Below are positions 1 through 8,769 of a DNA stretch of 64,000 nt, in pieces (the first letter of the stretch is position 1; each line of letters begins with the position of its first letter). This stretch comes from Pontederia crassipes (lineage: Eukaryota; Streptophyta; Magnoliopsida; Commelinales; Pontederiaceae). A program made the position numbers and the translations under genes. Under the pieces are notes generated by a model. That model worked only from the letters and a program-made list of their open reading frames with translations. It ran no database searches and was not told the origin of the DNA. The stretch spans positions 558,001-622,000 of the forward strand of contig JAUKPH010000029.1 in assembly GCA_030549335.1 (NCBI GenBank), written 5' to 3'.

Positions 1-172
1 GCACGATAGCGTCGAAAATTTGGCATCTTTTGACAACGTCAAAAATTTCGCATTTTTTGACCCTCTTGGCTGAAAACACGAGTAAAAGGCGCGCGCGCGA
101 AATTTCGCACCCCCGAAAAATTTTCATCCGAGTCCATTTTTTCGTCCCAATCATCTCACCATGCATCAATAG
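1..172 (+). repeat. Monomer type m1
   Basis: 172 bp. Diagnostic: p7 T, GACAACGTC at p32-40, CGCA at p49, CTCTTGGCTG at p63-72, CACGAG, CCCCCGAAAAA, TCATCTCACC and CAATAG at the end. Because m1 occurs once per HOR it marks unit starts: 1, 2923, 5844, 8770, 11691, 16166, 20638, 26140, 33878, 43504, 46425 and 50176. It is not seen after 50347. Confidence 0.95.
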
Positions 173-344
173 GCACGAAAGCGTCGAAAATTTGGCATCT
201 TTTGACAGCGCCAAAAATTTCGAGTTTTTTGACCTTCTTGGCTGAAAACTCGAGTAAAAAGCGCGCGCGCGAAATTTTGCATCCCTAGAAAATTTTCATC
301 CGAGTCCATTTTTTCGTCCCAATCATATCACCATGCATCAACAG
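173..344 (+). repeat. Monomer type m2 (XhoI-bearing)
   Basis: 172 bp. Diagnostic: p7 A, GCGCC, CGAG at p49 (the only type with it), CTCGAG at p77-82 (an XhoI site), A at p88, TTTTGCATCCCTAG in place of TTTCGCACCCCCGG, then TCATATCACC and CAACAG. Confidence 0.95.
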
Positions 345-518
345 GCACGATAGCGTCAAAAATTTGGCATCTTTTGACAGCGCCAAAAATTTCGCATTTT
401 TTGACCTTTTTGGAAGAAAACACGAGTAAAAGGCGCGCGCGCGCGAAATTTCGCACCCCCGGAAAATTTTCATCCGAGTCCATTTTTTCGTCCCAATCAT
501 ATCACCATGCTTCAACAG
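345..518 (+). repeat. Monomer type m3
   Basis: 174 bp here because the CG tract has one extra pair; 172 in other copies. Diagnostic: GTCA at p11-14, GCGCC, CGCA, TTTTTGGAAG at p63-72 (unique to m3), CCCCCGG, TCATATCACC, and ATGCTT instead of ATGCAT at p161-166, so the NsiI site is lost. Confidence 0.95.
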
Positions 519-690
519 GCACGATAGCGTCGAAAATTTGGCATCTTTTGACAGAGTCAAAAATTTCACATTTTTTGACCTTCTTTGCAGAAAACACGAG
601 TAAAAGGCGCGCGCGCGAAATTTCGCACCCCCGGAAAATTTTCATCCGAGTCCATTTTTTCGTCCCAATCATATCACCTTGCATCAACAG
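519..690 (+). repeat. Monomer type m4
   Basis: 172 bp. Diagnostic: GACAGAGTC at p32-40, CACA at p49, TTCTTTGCAG at p63-72, CCCCCGG, TCATATCACC. Ends in TTGCATC here, losing the ATGCAT palindrome; several later copies keep ATGCAT. Nearly identical to m5, suggesting a recent single-monomer duplication. Confidence 0.95.
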
Positions 691-862
691 GCACGATAGC
701 GTCGAAAATTTGGCATCTTTTGACAGAGTCAAAAATTTCACATTTTTTGACCTTCTTTGCAGAAAACACGAGTAAAAGGCGCGCGCGCGAAATTTCGCAC
801 CCCCGGAAAATTTTCATCCGAGTCCATTTTTTCGTCCCAATCATATCACCATGCATCAACAG
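691..862 (+). repeat. Monomer type m5
   Basis: 172 bp. Same GAGTC, CACA and TTCTTTGCAG signature as m4, but the 3' end keeps ATGCAT. In the block at 11691-16165 m5 occurs twice (12380 and 13931), the second time after a shortened run. Confidence 0.93.
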
Positions 863-949
863 GCACGATAGCGTCGAAAATTTGGCATCTTTTCACAGCG
901 TCAAAAATTTCGCATTTTTTGACCTTCTTGGCTGAAAACACGAGTAAAA

Positions 950-961
950 GGCGCGCGCGCG
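950..961. other. (CG)n alternating tract, Z-DNA-prone (example in m6)
   Basis: Every monomer carries an 8-14 bp run of alternating G and C at p88-99, here GGCGCGCGCGCG. It is the main site of length variation in the array: m9 is short by one pair, and scattered copies are longer by one pair. Alternating CG is the canonical Z-DNA-forming sequence; whether it adopts that form here is unknown. Confidence 0.85.
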
Positions 962-970
962 AAATTTCGC
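959..970. other. 12-bp palindrome GCGAAATTTCGC (example in m6)
   Basis: A perfect palindrome directly abutting the CG tract at p97-108. It is lost in m2, m10 and m12 and in mP, where TTTCGC becomes TTTTGC. Adjacent to it at 978-987 is a second perfect palindrome, GAAAATTTTC (p116-125), present in CCCCCGG and CCCCCAG types and broken by an extra A in CCCCCGAAAAA types. Confidence 0.85.
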
Positions 971-1022
971 ACCCCCGGAAAATTTTCATCCGAGTCCATT
1001 TTTTCGTCCCAATCATATCACC

Positions 1023-1028
1023 ATGCAT
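1023..1028. other. NsiI palindrome ATGCAT (example in m6)
   Basis: ATGCAT at p161-166 is present in nearly all monomers. It is absent from m3 (ATGCTT), some m4 copies (TTGCAT) and a few m15 copies (ATGCGT, 20287 and 25788). NsiI should therefore cut the array to a ~172-bp ladder with a few dimer steps. HinfI (GAGTC, p130-134) should do the same. Confidence 0.85.
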
Positions 1029-1042
1029 CAACAGGCACGATA

Positions 1043-1096
1043 GCGTCGAAAATTTGGCATCTTTTGACAGCGTCAAAAATTTCGCATTTTTTGACC
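1043..1096 (+). repeat. Internal 27-bp tandem sub-repeat of the monomer (example in m7)
   Basis: Bases 1043-1069 and 1070-1096 are two direct copies of a 27-bp unit that begins GCGTC and ends TTTTGAC plus one base. They differ at only 4 of 27 positions (unit positions 6, 14, 19 and 27). The pair occupies p9-62 of nearly every monomer in the window. It implies the 172-bp monomer itself arose partly by an internal duplication. Several common variants make the copies more alike, such as GTCA instead of GTCG at p11-14. Confidence 0.92.
1062..1078. other. Perfect 7-bp dyad TTTTGAC-AGC-GTCAAAA (example in m7)
   Basis: The inverted repeat has a 3-nt spacer, created by the junction of the two 27-bp sub-repeats. 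A third TTTTTGAC half-site follows at 1088-1095, giving a second looser inverted repeat. The dyad stays intact in types with GCGTC, ACGTC or GAGTC, has one mismatch in GCGCC types, and is broken in m6 (CAC for GAC). It could form a small cruciform or bind a dimeric protein; neither is shown. Confidence 0.75.
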
Positions 1097-1207
1097 TTCT
1101 TGGCTGAAAACACGAGTAAAACGCGCGCCGCGCGAAATTTCGCACCCCCGGAAAATTTTCATCCGAGTCCATTTTTTCGTCCCAATCATCTCACCATGCA
1201 TCAATAG

Positions 1208-1379
1208 GCACGAAAGCGTCGAAAATTTGGCATATTTTGACAGCGCCAAAAATTTCGCGTTTTTTGACCTTCTTGGCTGAAAACTCGAGTAAAAAGCGCG
1301 CGCGCGAAATTTCGCACCCCCGGAAAATTTTCATCCGAGTCCATTTTTTCGTCCCAATCATCTCTCCATGCATCAACAG
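1208..1379 (+). repeat. Monomer type m8 (XhoI-bearing)
   Basis: 172 bp. Diagnostic: p7 A, GGCATA instead of GGCATC (p27 A), GCGCC, CGCG at p49 (CGCA in some later copies), CTCGAG, A at p88, CCCCCGG, TCATCTCTCC. Confidence 0.95.
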
Positions 1380-1549
1380 GCACGAAAGCGTCGAAAATTT
1401 GGCATCTTTTGACAGCGCCAAAAATTTCGCATTTTTTGACCTTCTTGGCAGAAAACACGAGTAAAAGGCGCGCGCGAAATTTCGCACCCCCGAAAAATTT
1501 TCATCCGAGTCCATTTTTTCGTCCCAATCATATGACCATGCATCAACAG
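1380..1549 (+). repeat. Monomer type m9
   Basis: 170 bp; the CG tract is one pair short (172 in copies from 13071 onward, except 14622). Diagnostic: p7 A, GTCG, GCGCC, CGCA, TTCTTGGCAG, CCCCCGAAAAA, TCATATGACC. Confidence 0.95.
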
Positions 1550-1721
1550 GCACGATAGCGTCAAAAATTTGGCATCTTTTGACAGCGCCAAAAATTTCGC
1601 ATTTTTTGACCTTCTTGGCTGAAAACACGAGTAAAAGGCGCGCGTGCGAAATTTTGCATCCCTAGAAAATTTTCATCCGAGTCCATTTTTTCATCCCAAT
1701 TATCTCTCCATGCATCAACAG
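1550..1721 (+). repeat. Monomer type m10
   Basis: 172 bp. Diagnostic: p7 T, GTCA, GCGCC, CGCA, TTCTTGGCTG, GGCGCGCGTGCGA (a C-to-T in the CG tract), TTTTGCATCCCTAG, CATCCC at p143, TTATCTCTCC. Confidence 0.95.
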
Positions 1722-1893
1722 GCACGAAAGCGTCAAAAATTTGGCATCTTTTGACAGCGCCAAAAATTTCGCATTTTTTGACCTTCTTGGCAGAAAACAC
1801 GAGTAAAAGGCGCGCGCGCGAAATTTCGCACCCCCGAAAAATTTTCATCCGAGTCCATTTTTTCGTCCCAATCATATGACCATGCATCAACAG
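1722..1893 (+). repeat. Monomer type m11
   Basis: 172 bp. Like m9 (GCGCC, CGCA, GGCAG, TCATATGACC) but with GTCA at p11-14 and a full CG tract. m9-m10 and m11-m12 form a duplicated dimer within the HOR. m11 and m12 are the pair missing from shortened units (e.g. 13243 to 13415). Confidence 0.93.
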
Positions 1894-2065
1894 GCACGAT
1901 AGCGTAAAAAATTTGGCATCTTTTGACAGCGCCAAAAATTTCGCATTTTTTGACCTTCTTGGCTGAAAACACGAGTAAAAGGCGCGCGTGCGAAATTTTG
2001 CATCCCTAGAAAATTTTCATCCGAGTCCATTTTTTCATCCCAATTATCTCTCCATGCATCAACAG
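1894..2065 (+). repeat. Monomer type m12
   Basis: 172 bp. As m10 but with GTAAAAAA at p11, i.e. C13 to A and G14 to A. Same GTGCGA tract, TTTTGCATCCCTAG, CATCCC and TTATCTCTCC 3' half. Confidence 0.93.
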
Positions 2066-2237
2066 GCACGAAAGCGTCAAAAATTTGGCATCTTTTGACA
2101 GCGCCAAAAATTTCGCGTTTTTTGACCTTCTTGGCTGAAAACACGAGTAAAACGCGCGCGCGCGAAATTTCGCACCCCCAGAAAATTTTCATCCGAGTCC
2201 ATTTTTTCGTCCCAATCATCTCATCATGCATCAATAG
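2066..2237 (+). repeat. Monomer type m13
   Basis: 172 bp. Diagnostic: p7 A, GTCA, GCGCC, CGCG, TTCTTGGCTG, C at p88, CCCCCAG instead of CCCCCGG, TCATCTCATC, CAATAG. Confidence 0.95.
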
Positions 2238-2409
2238 GCACGAAAGCGTCGAAAATTTGCCATCTTTTGACAGCGCCAAAAATTTTGCATTTTTTGACCT
2301 TCTTGGCAGAAAACACGAGAAAAAGGCGCGCGCGCGAAATTTCGCACCCCCGGAAAATTTTCATCCGAGTCCATTTTTTCGTCGCAATCATCTCTCCATG
2401 CATCAACAG
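2238..2409 (+). repeat. Monomer type m14
   Basis: 172 bp. Diagnostic: TTTGCCATC (p23 C; TTTGGCATC in many later copies), GCGCC, TTTTGCA at p46-52, GGCAG, CACGAGAAAAA (p83 A, unique), CCCCCGG, and CGTCGCAATC (CGTCCC in most later copies), TCATCTCTCC. Confidence 0.95.
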
Positions 2410-2580
2410 GCACGAAAGCGTCGAAAATTTGGCATCTTTTGACAGCGCCAAAAATTTCGCGTTTTTGACCTTCTTGGCTGAAAACACGAGTAAAACGCGC
2501 GCGCGCGAAATTTCGCACCCCCGGAAAATTTTCATCCGAGTCCATTTTTTCGTCCCAATCATCTCACCATGCATCAATAG
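2410..2580 (+). repeat. Monomer type m15
   Basis: 171 bp. One T is missing from the run after CGCG (CGCGTTTTTGACC). GCGCC, TTCTTGGCTG, C at p88, CCCCCGG, TCATCTCACC, CAATAG. Confidence 0.95.
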
Positions 2581-2751
2581 GCACGAAAGCGTCGAAAATT
2601 TGGCATCTTTTGACAGCGCCAAAAATTTCGCGTTTTTTGACCTTCTTGGCTGAAAACTCGAGTAAAAAGCGCTCGCGCGAAATTTCGCACCCCGAAAAAT
2701 TTTCATCCGAGTCCATTTTTTCATCCCAATCATCTCACCATGCATCAACAG
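2581..2751 (+). repeat. Monomer type m16 (XhoI-bearing)
   Basis: 171 bp. Diagnostic: GCGCC, CGCG, CTCGAG, A at p88, AGCGCTCGCGCGA (a CTCG interruption fixed in the CG tract), CACCCCGAAAAA (one C fewer), CATCCC at p143, TCATCTCACC. Confidence 0.95.
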
Positions 2752-2922
2752 GCACGATAGCGTCGAAAATTTGGCATCTTTTGACAACGTCAAAAATTTC
2801 GCATTTTTTGACCCTCTTGGCTGAAAACACGAGTAAAAGGCGCGCGCGCGAAATTTCGCACCCCGAAAAATTTTCATCCGAGTCCATTTTTTCGTCCCAA
2901 TCATCTCACCATGCATCAACAG
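2752..2922 (+). repeat. Monomer type m17
   Basis: 171 bp. As m1 (GACAACGTC, CTCTTGGCTG) but with CACCCCGAAAAA and a CAACAG end. m17 and m1 are always adjacent in the left part and look like a duplicated pair. Confidence 0.95.
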
Positions 2923-5843
2923 GCACGATAGCGTCGAAAATTTGGCATCTTTTGACAACGTCAAAAATTTCGCATTTTTTGACCCTCTTGGCTGAAAACA
3001 CGAGTAAAAGGCGCGCGCGCGAAATTTCGCACCCCCGAAAAATTTTCATCCGAGTCCATTTTTTCGTCCCAATCATCTCACCATGCATCAATAGGCACGA
3101 AAGCGTCGAAAATTTGGCATCTTTTGACAGCGCCAAAAATTTCGAGTTTTTTGACCTTCTTGGCTGAAAACTCGAGTAAAAAGCGCGCGCGCGAAATTTT
3201 GCATCCCTAGAAAATTTTCATCCGAGTCCATTTTTTCGTCCCAATCATATCACCATGCATCAACAGGCACGATAGCGTCAAAAATTTGGCATCTTTTGAC
3301 AGCGCCAAAAATTTCGCATTTTTTGACCTTTTTGGAAGAAAACACGAGTAAAAGGCGCGCGCGCGAAATTTCGCACCCCCGGAAAATTTTCATCCGAGTC
3401 CATTTTTTCGTCCCAATCATATCACCATGCTTCAACAGGCACGATAGCGTCGAAAATTTGGCATCTTTTGACAGAGTCAAAAATTTCACATTTTTTGACC
3501 TTCTTTGCAGAAAACACGAGTAAAAGGCGCGCGCTGCGAAATTTCGCACCCCCGGAAAATTTTCATCCGAGTCCATTTTTTCGTCCCAATCATATCACCT
3601 TGCATCAACAGGCACGATAGCGTCGAAAATTTGGCATCTTTTGACAGAGTCAAAAATTTCACATTTTTTGACCTTCTTTGCAGAAAACACGAGTAAAAGG
3701 CGCGCGCGCGAAATTTCGCACCCCCGGAAAATTTTCATCCGAGTCCATTTTTTCGTCCCAATCATATCACCATGCATCAACAGGCACGATAGCGTCGAAA
3801 ATTTGGCATCTTTTCACAGCGTCAAAAATTTCGCATTTTTTGACCTTCTTGGCTGAAAACACGAGTAAAAGGCGCGCGCGCGAAATTTCGCACCCCCGGA
3901 AAATTTTCATCCGAGTCCATTTTTTCGTCCCAATCATATCACCATGCATCAACAGGCACGATAGCGTCGAAAATTTGGCATCTTTTGACAGCGTCAAAAA
4001 TTTCGCATTTTTTGACCTTCTTGGCTGAAAACACGAGTAAAACGCGCGCGCGCGAAATTTCGCACCCCCGGAAAATTTTCATCCGAGTCCATTTTTTCGT
4101 CCCAATCATCTCACCATGCATCAATAGGCACGAAAGCGTCGAAAATTTGGCATATTTTGACAGCGCCAAAAATTTCGCGTTTTTTGACCTTCTTGGCTGA
4201 AAACTCGAGTAAAAAGCGCGCGCGCGAAATTTCGCACCCCCGGAAAATTTTCATCCGAGTCCATTTTTTCGTCCCAATCATCTCTCCATGCATCAACAGG
4301 CACGAAAGCGTCGAAAATTTGGCATCTTTTGACAGCGCCAAAAATTTCGCATTTTTTGACCTTCTTGGCAGAAAACACGAGTAAAAGGCGCGCGCGAAAT
4401 TTCGCACCCCCGAAAAATTTTCATCCGAGTCCATTTTTTCGTCCCAATCATATGACCATGCATCAACAGGCACGATAGCGTCAAAAATTTGGCATCTTTT
4501 GACAGCGCCAAAAATTTCGCATTTTTTGACCTTCTTGGCTGAAAACACGAGTAAAAGGCGCGCGTGCGAAATTTTGCATCCCTAGAAAATTTTCATCCGA
4601 GTCCATTTTTTCATCCCAATTATCTCTCCATGCATCAACAGGCACGAAAGCGTCAAAAATTTGGCATCTTTTGACAGCGCCAAAAATTTCGCATTTTTTG
4701 ACCTTCTTGGCAGAAAACACGAGTAAAAGGCGCGCGCGCGAAATTTCGCACCCCCGAAAAATTTTCATCCGAGTCCATTTTTTCGTCCCAATCATATGAC
4801 CATGCATCAACAGGCACGATAGCGTAAAAAATTTGGCATCTTTTGACAGCGCCAAAAATTTCGCATTTTTTGACCTTCTTGGCTGAAAACACGAGTAAAA
4901 GGCGCGCGTGCGAAATTTTGCATCCCTAGAAAATTTTCATCCGAGTCCATTTTTTCATCCCAATTATCTCTCCATGCATCAACAGGCACGAAAGCGTCAA
5001 AAATTTGGCATCTTTTGACAGCGCCAAAAATTTCGCGTTTTTTGACCTTCTTGGCTGAAAACACGAGTAAAACGCGCGCGCGCGAAATTTCGCACCCCCA
5101 GAAAATTTTCATCCGAGTCCATTTTTTCGTCCCAATCATCTCATCATGCATCAATAGGCACGAAAGCGTCGAAAATTTGCCATCTTTTGACAGCGCCAAA
5201 AATTTTGCATTTTTTGACCTTCTTGGCAGAAAACACGAGAAAAAGGCGCGCGCGCGAAATTTCGCACCCCCGGAAAATTTTCATCCGAGTCCATTTTTTC
5301 GTCGCAATCATCTCTCCATGCATCAACAGGCACGAAAGCGTCGAAAATTTGGCATCTTTTGACAGCGCCAAAAATTTCGCGTTTTTGACCTTCTTGGCTG
5401 AAAACACGAGTAAAACGCGCTGCGCGCGAAATTTCGCACCCCCGGAAAATTTTCATCCGAGTCCATTTTTTCGTCCCAATCATCTCACCATGCATCAATA
5501 GGCACGAAAGCGTCGAAAATTTGGCATCTTTTGACAGCGCCAAAAATTTCGCGTTTTTTGACCTTCTTGGCTGAAAACTCGAGTAAAAAGCGCTCGCGCG
5601 AAATTTCGCACCCCGAAAAATTTTCATCCGAGTCCATTTTTTCATCCCAATCATCTCACCATGCATCAACTGGCACGATAGCGTCGAAAATTTGGCATCT
5701 TTTGACAACGTCAAAAATTTCGCATTTTTTGACCCTCTTGGCTGAAAACACGAGTAAAAGGCGCGCGCGCGAAATTTCGCACCCCGAAAAATTTTCATCC
5801 GAGTCCATTTTTTCGTCCCAATCATCTCACCATGCATCAACAG
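2923..5843 (+). repeat. HOR unit 2: 17-mer m1-m17
   Basis: 2921 bp in the same order as unit 1, with monomers at 2923, 3095, 3267, 3439, 3612, 3784, 3956, 4128, 4300, 4470, 4642, 4814, 4986, 5158, 5330, 5502 and 5673. Private differences include T insertions in CG tracts at 3535 (m4) and 5421 (m15), and CAACTGG before the m17 start at 5673. It is otherwise nearly base-for-base identical to unit 1. Confidence 0.96.
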
Positions 5844-8769
5844 GCACGATAGCGTCGAAAATTTGGCATCTTTTGACAACGTCAAAAATTTCGCATTTTT
5901 TGACCCTCTTGGCTGAAAACACGAGTAAAAGGCGCGCGCGCGAAATTTCGCACCCCCGAAAAATTTTCATCCGAGTCCATTTTTTCGTCCCAATCATCTC
6001 ACCATGCATCAATAGGCACGAAAGCGTCGAAAATTTGGCATCTTTTGACAGCGCCAAAAATTTCGAGTTTTTTGACCTTCTTGGCTGAAAACTCGAGTAA
6101 AAAGCGCGCGCGCGCGAAATTTTGCATCCCTAGAAAATTTTCATCCGAGTCCATTTTTTCGTCCCAATCATATCACCATGCATCAACAGGCACGATAGCG
6201 TCAAAAATTTGGCATCTTTTGACAGCGCCAAAAATTTCGCATTTTTTGACCTTTTTGGAAGAAAACACGAGTAAAAGGCGCGCGCGCGAAATTTCGCACC
6301 CCCGGAAAATTTTCATCCGAGTCCATTTTTTCGTCCCAATCATATCACCATGCTTCAACAGGCACGATAGCGTCGAAAATTTGGCATCTTTTGACAGAGT
6401 CAAAAATTTCACATTTTTTGACCTTCTTTGCAGAAAACACGAGTAAAAGGCGCGCGCGCGAAATTTCGCACCCCCGGAAAATTTTCATCCGAGTCCATTT
6501 TTTCGTCCCAATCATATCACCTTGCATCAACAGGCACGATAGCGTCGAAAATTTGGCATCTTTTGACAGAGTCAAAAATTTCACATTTTTTGACCTTCTT
6601 TGCAGAAAACACGAGTAAAAGGCGCTGCGCGCGAAATTTCGCACCCCCGGAAAATTTTCATCCGAGTCCATTTTTTCGTCCCAATCATATCACCATGCAT
6701 CAACAGGCACGATAGCGTCGAAAATTTGGCATCTTTTCACAGCGTCAAAAATTTCGCATTTTTTGACCTTCTTGGCTGAAAACACGAGTAAAAGGCGCGC
6801 GCGCGAAATTTCGCACCCCCGGAAAATTTTCATCCGAGTCCATTTTTTCGTCCCAATCATATCACCATGCATCAACAGGCACGATAGCGTCGAAAATTTG
6901 GCATCTTTTGACAGCGTCAAAAATTTCGCATTTTTTGACCTTCTTGGCTGAAAACACGAGTAAAACGCGCGCGCGCGCGAAATTTCGCACCCCCGGAAAA
7001 TTTTCATCCGAGTCCATCTTTTCGTCCCAATCATCTCACCATGCATCAATAGGCACGAAAGCGTCGAAAATTTGGCATATTTTGACAGCGCCAAAAATTT
7101 CGCGTTTTTTGACCTTCTTGGCTGAAAACTCGAGTAAAAAGCGCGCGCGCGAAATTTCGCACCCCCGGAAAATTTTCATCCGAGTCCATTTTTTCGTCCC
7201 AATCATCTCTCCATGCATCAACAGGCACGAAAGCGTCGAAAATTTGGCATCTTTTGACAGCGCCAAAAATTTCGCATTTTTTGACCTTCTTGGCAGAAAA
7301 CACGAGTAAAAGGCGCGCGCGAAATTTCGCACCCCCGAAAAATTTTCATCCGAGTCCATTTTTTCGTCCCAATCATATGACCATGCATCAACAGGCACGA
7401 TAGCGCCAAAAATTTGGCATCTTTTGACAGCGCCAAAAATTTCGCATTTTTTGACCTTCTTGGCTGAAAACACGAGTAAAAGGCGCGCGTGCGAAATTTT
7501 GCATCCCTAGAAAATTTTCATCCGAGTCCATTTTTTCATCCCAATTATCTCTCCATGCATCAACAGGCACGAAAGCGTCAAAAATTTGGCATCTTTTGAC
7601 AGCGCCAAAAATTTCGCATTTTTTGACCTTCTTGGCAGAAAACACGAGTAAAAGGCGCGCGCGCGAAATTTCGCACCCCCGAAAAATTTTCATCCGAGTC
7701 CATTTTTTCGTCCCAATCATATGACCATGCATCAACAGGCACGATAGCGTAAAAAATTTGGCATCTTTTGACAGCGCCAAAAATTTCGCATTTTTTGACC
7801 TTCTTGGCTGAAAACACGAGTAAAAGGCGCGCGTGCGAAATTTTGCATCCCTAGAAAATTTTCATCCGAGTCCATTTTTTCATCCCAATTATCTCTCCAT
7901 GCATCAACAGGCACGAAAGCGTCAAAAATTTGGCATCTTTTGACAGCGCCAAAAATTTCACGTTTTTTGACCTTCTTGGCTGAAAACACGAGTAAAACGC
8001 GCGCGCGCGAAATTTCGCACCCCCAGAAAATTTTCATCCGAGTCCATTTTTTCGTCCCAATCATCTCATCATGCATCAATAGGCACGAAAGCGTCGAAAA
8101 TTTGCCATCTTTTGACAGCGCCAAAAATTTTGCATTTTTTGACCTTCTTGGCAGAAAACACGAGAAAAAGGCGCGCGCGCGAAATTTCGCACCCCCGGAA
8201 AATTTTCATCCGAGTCCATTTTTTCGTCGCAATCATCTCTCCATGCATCAACAGGCACGAAAGCGTCGAAAATTTGGCATCTTTTGACAGCGCCAAAAAT
8301 TTCGCGTTTTTGACCTTCTTGGCTGAAAACACGAGTAAAACGCGCGCGCGCGCGAAATTTCGCACCCCCGGAAAATTTTCATCCGAGTCCATTTTTTCGT
8401 CCCAATCATCTCACCATGCATCAATAGGCACGAAAGCGTCGAAAATTTGGCATCTTTTGACAGCGCCAAAAATTTCGCGTTTTTTGACCTTCTTGGCTGA
8501 AAACTCGAGTAAAAAGCGCTCGCGCGAAATTTCGCACCCCGAAAAATTTTCATCCGAGTCCATTTTTTCATCCCAATCATCTCACCATGCATCAACAGGC
8601 ACGATAGCGTCGAAAATTTGGCATCTTTTGACAACGTCAAAAATTTCGCATTTTTTGACCCTCTTGGCTGAAAACACGAGTAAAAGGCGCGCGCGCGAAA
8701 TTTCGCACCCCGAAAAATTTTCATCCGAGTCCATTTTCTCGTCCCAATCATCTCACCATGCATCAACAG
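5844..8769 (+). repeat. HOR unit 3: 17-mer m1-m17
   Basis: 2926 bp. Monomers at 5844, 6016, 6190, 6362, 6534, 6707, 6879, 7053, 7225, 7395, 7567, 7739, 7911, 8083, 8255, 8428 and 8599. Extra CG pairs in m2, m7 and m15 and a T insertion at 6626 explain the extra length. Private substitutions include CCATCTTTTC at the end of m7, GCGCC for GCGTC at the start of m10, TTTCACG in m13 and TTTTCTCG in m17. Confidence 0.96.

Larger units (their letters stand above)
863..1034 (+). repeat. Monomer type m6
   Basis: 172 bp. Diagnostic: CACAGCGTC at p32-40, where G32 is replaced by C. This destroys the TTTTGAC arm of the p28-44 dyad. CGCA, TTCTTGGCTG, G at p88, CCCCCGG, TCATATCACC. Confidence 0.95.
1035..1207 (+). 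repeat. Monomer type m7
   Basis: 173 bp here (one extra C in the CG tract, ACGCGCGCCGCGCG), normally 172. Diagnostic: GCGTC, CGCA, TTCTTGGCTG, C at p88, CCCCCGG, TCATCTCACC, CAATAG. It carries the intact TTTTGAC-AGC-GTCAAAA dyad and is one of the most frequently reused types in the right half. Confidence 0.95.
1..2922 (+). repeat. HOR unit 1: reference 17-mer (m1-m17)
   Basis: Seventeen distinct monomers in fixed order, starting at 1, 173, 345, 519, 691, 863, 1035, 1208, 1380, 1550, 1722, 1894, 2066, 2238, 2410, 2581 and 2752. The order recurs three more times immediately to the right, so this copy serves as the reference for naming. Local peculiarities are an extra CG pair in m3 and an extra C in the CG tract of m7. 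m9 is 170 bp, and m15, m16 and m17 are each 171 bp. Confidence 0.97.

Noticed and set aside
965-980. CENP-B box
   Set aside because: TTTCGCACCCCCGGA superficially resembles TTCG....A..CGGG, but the CGGG is absent, the central A is missing and the spacing is off by one. No better match was seen on either strand of the monomer.
1056-1096. TTTTGAC-AGC-GTCAAAA as a rho-independent-type terminator or structured RNA
   Set aside because: The stem is only 7 bp, AT-rich, recurs in most of the monomers and is a by-product of the sub-repeat junction. Nothing suggests transcription ends there.
1088-1098. Plant W-box (TTGACC) or nuclear-receptor half-site (AAGGTCA) at p57-64
   Set aside because: The short motif is present in nearly every monomer simply because the monomer is repeated. 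There is no promoter context, and a 6-7-bp match is expected by chance.
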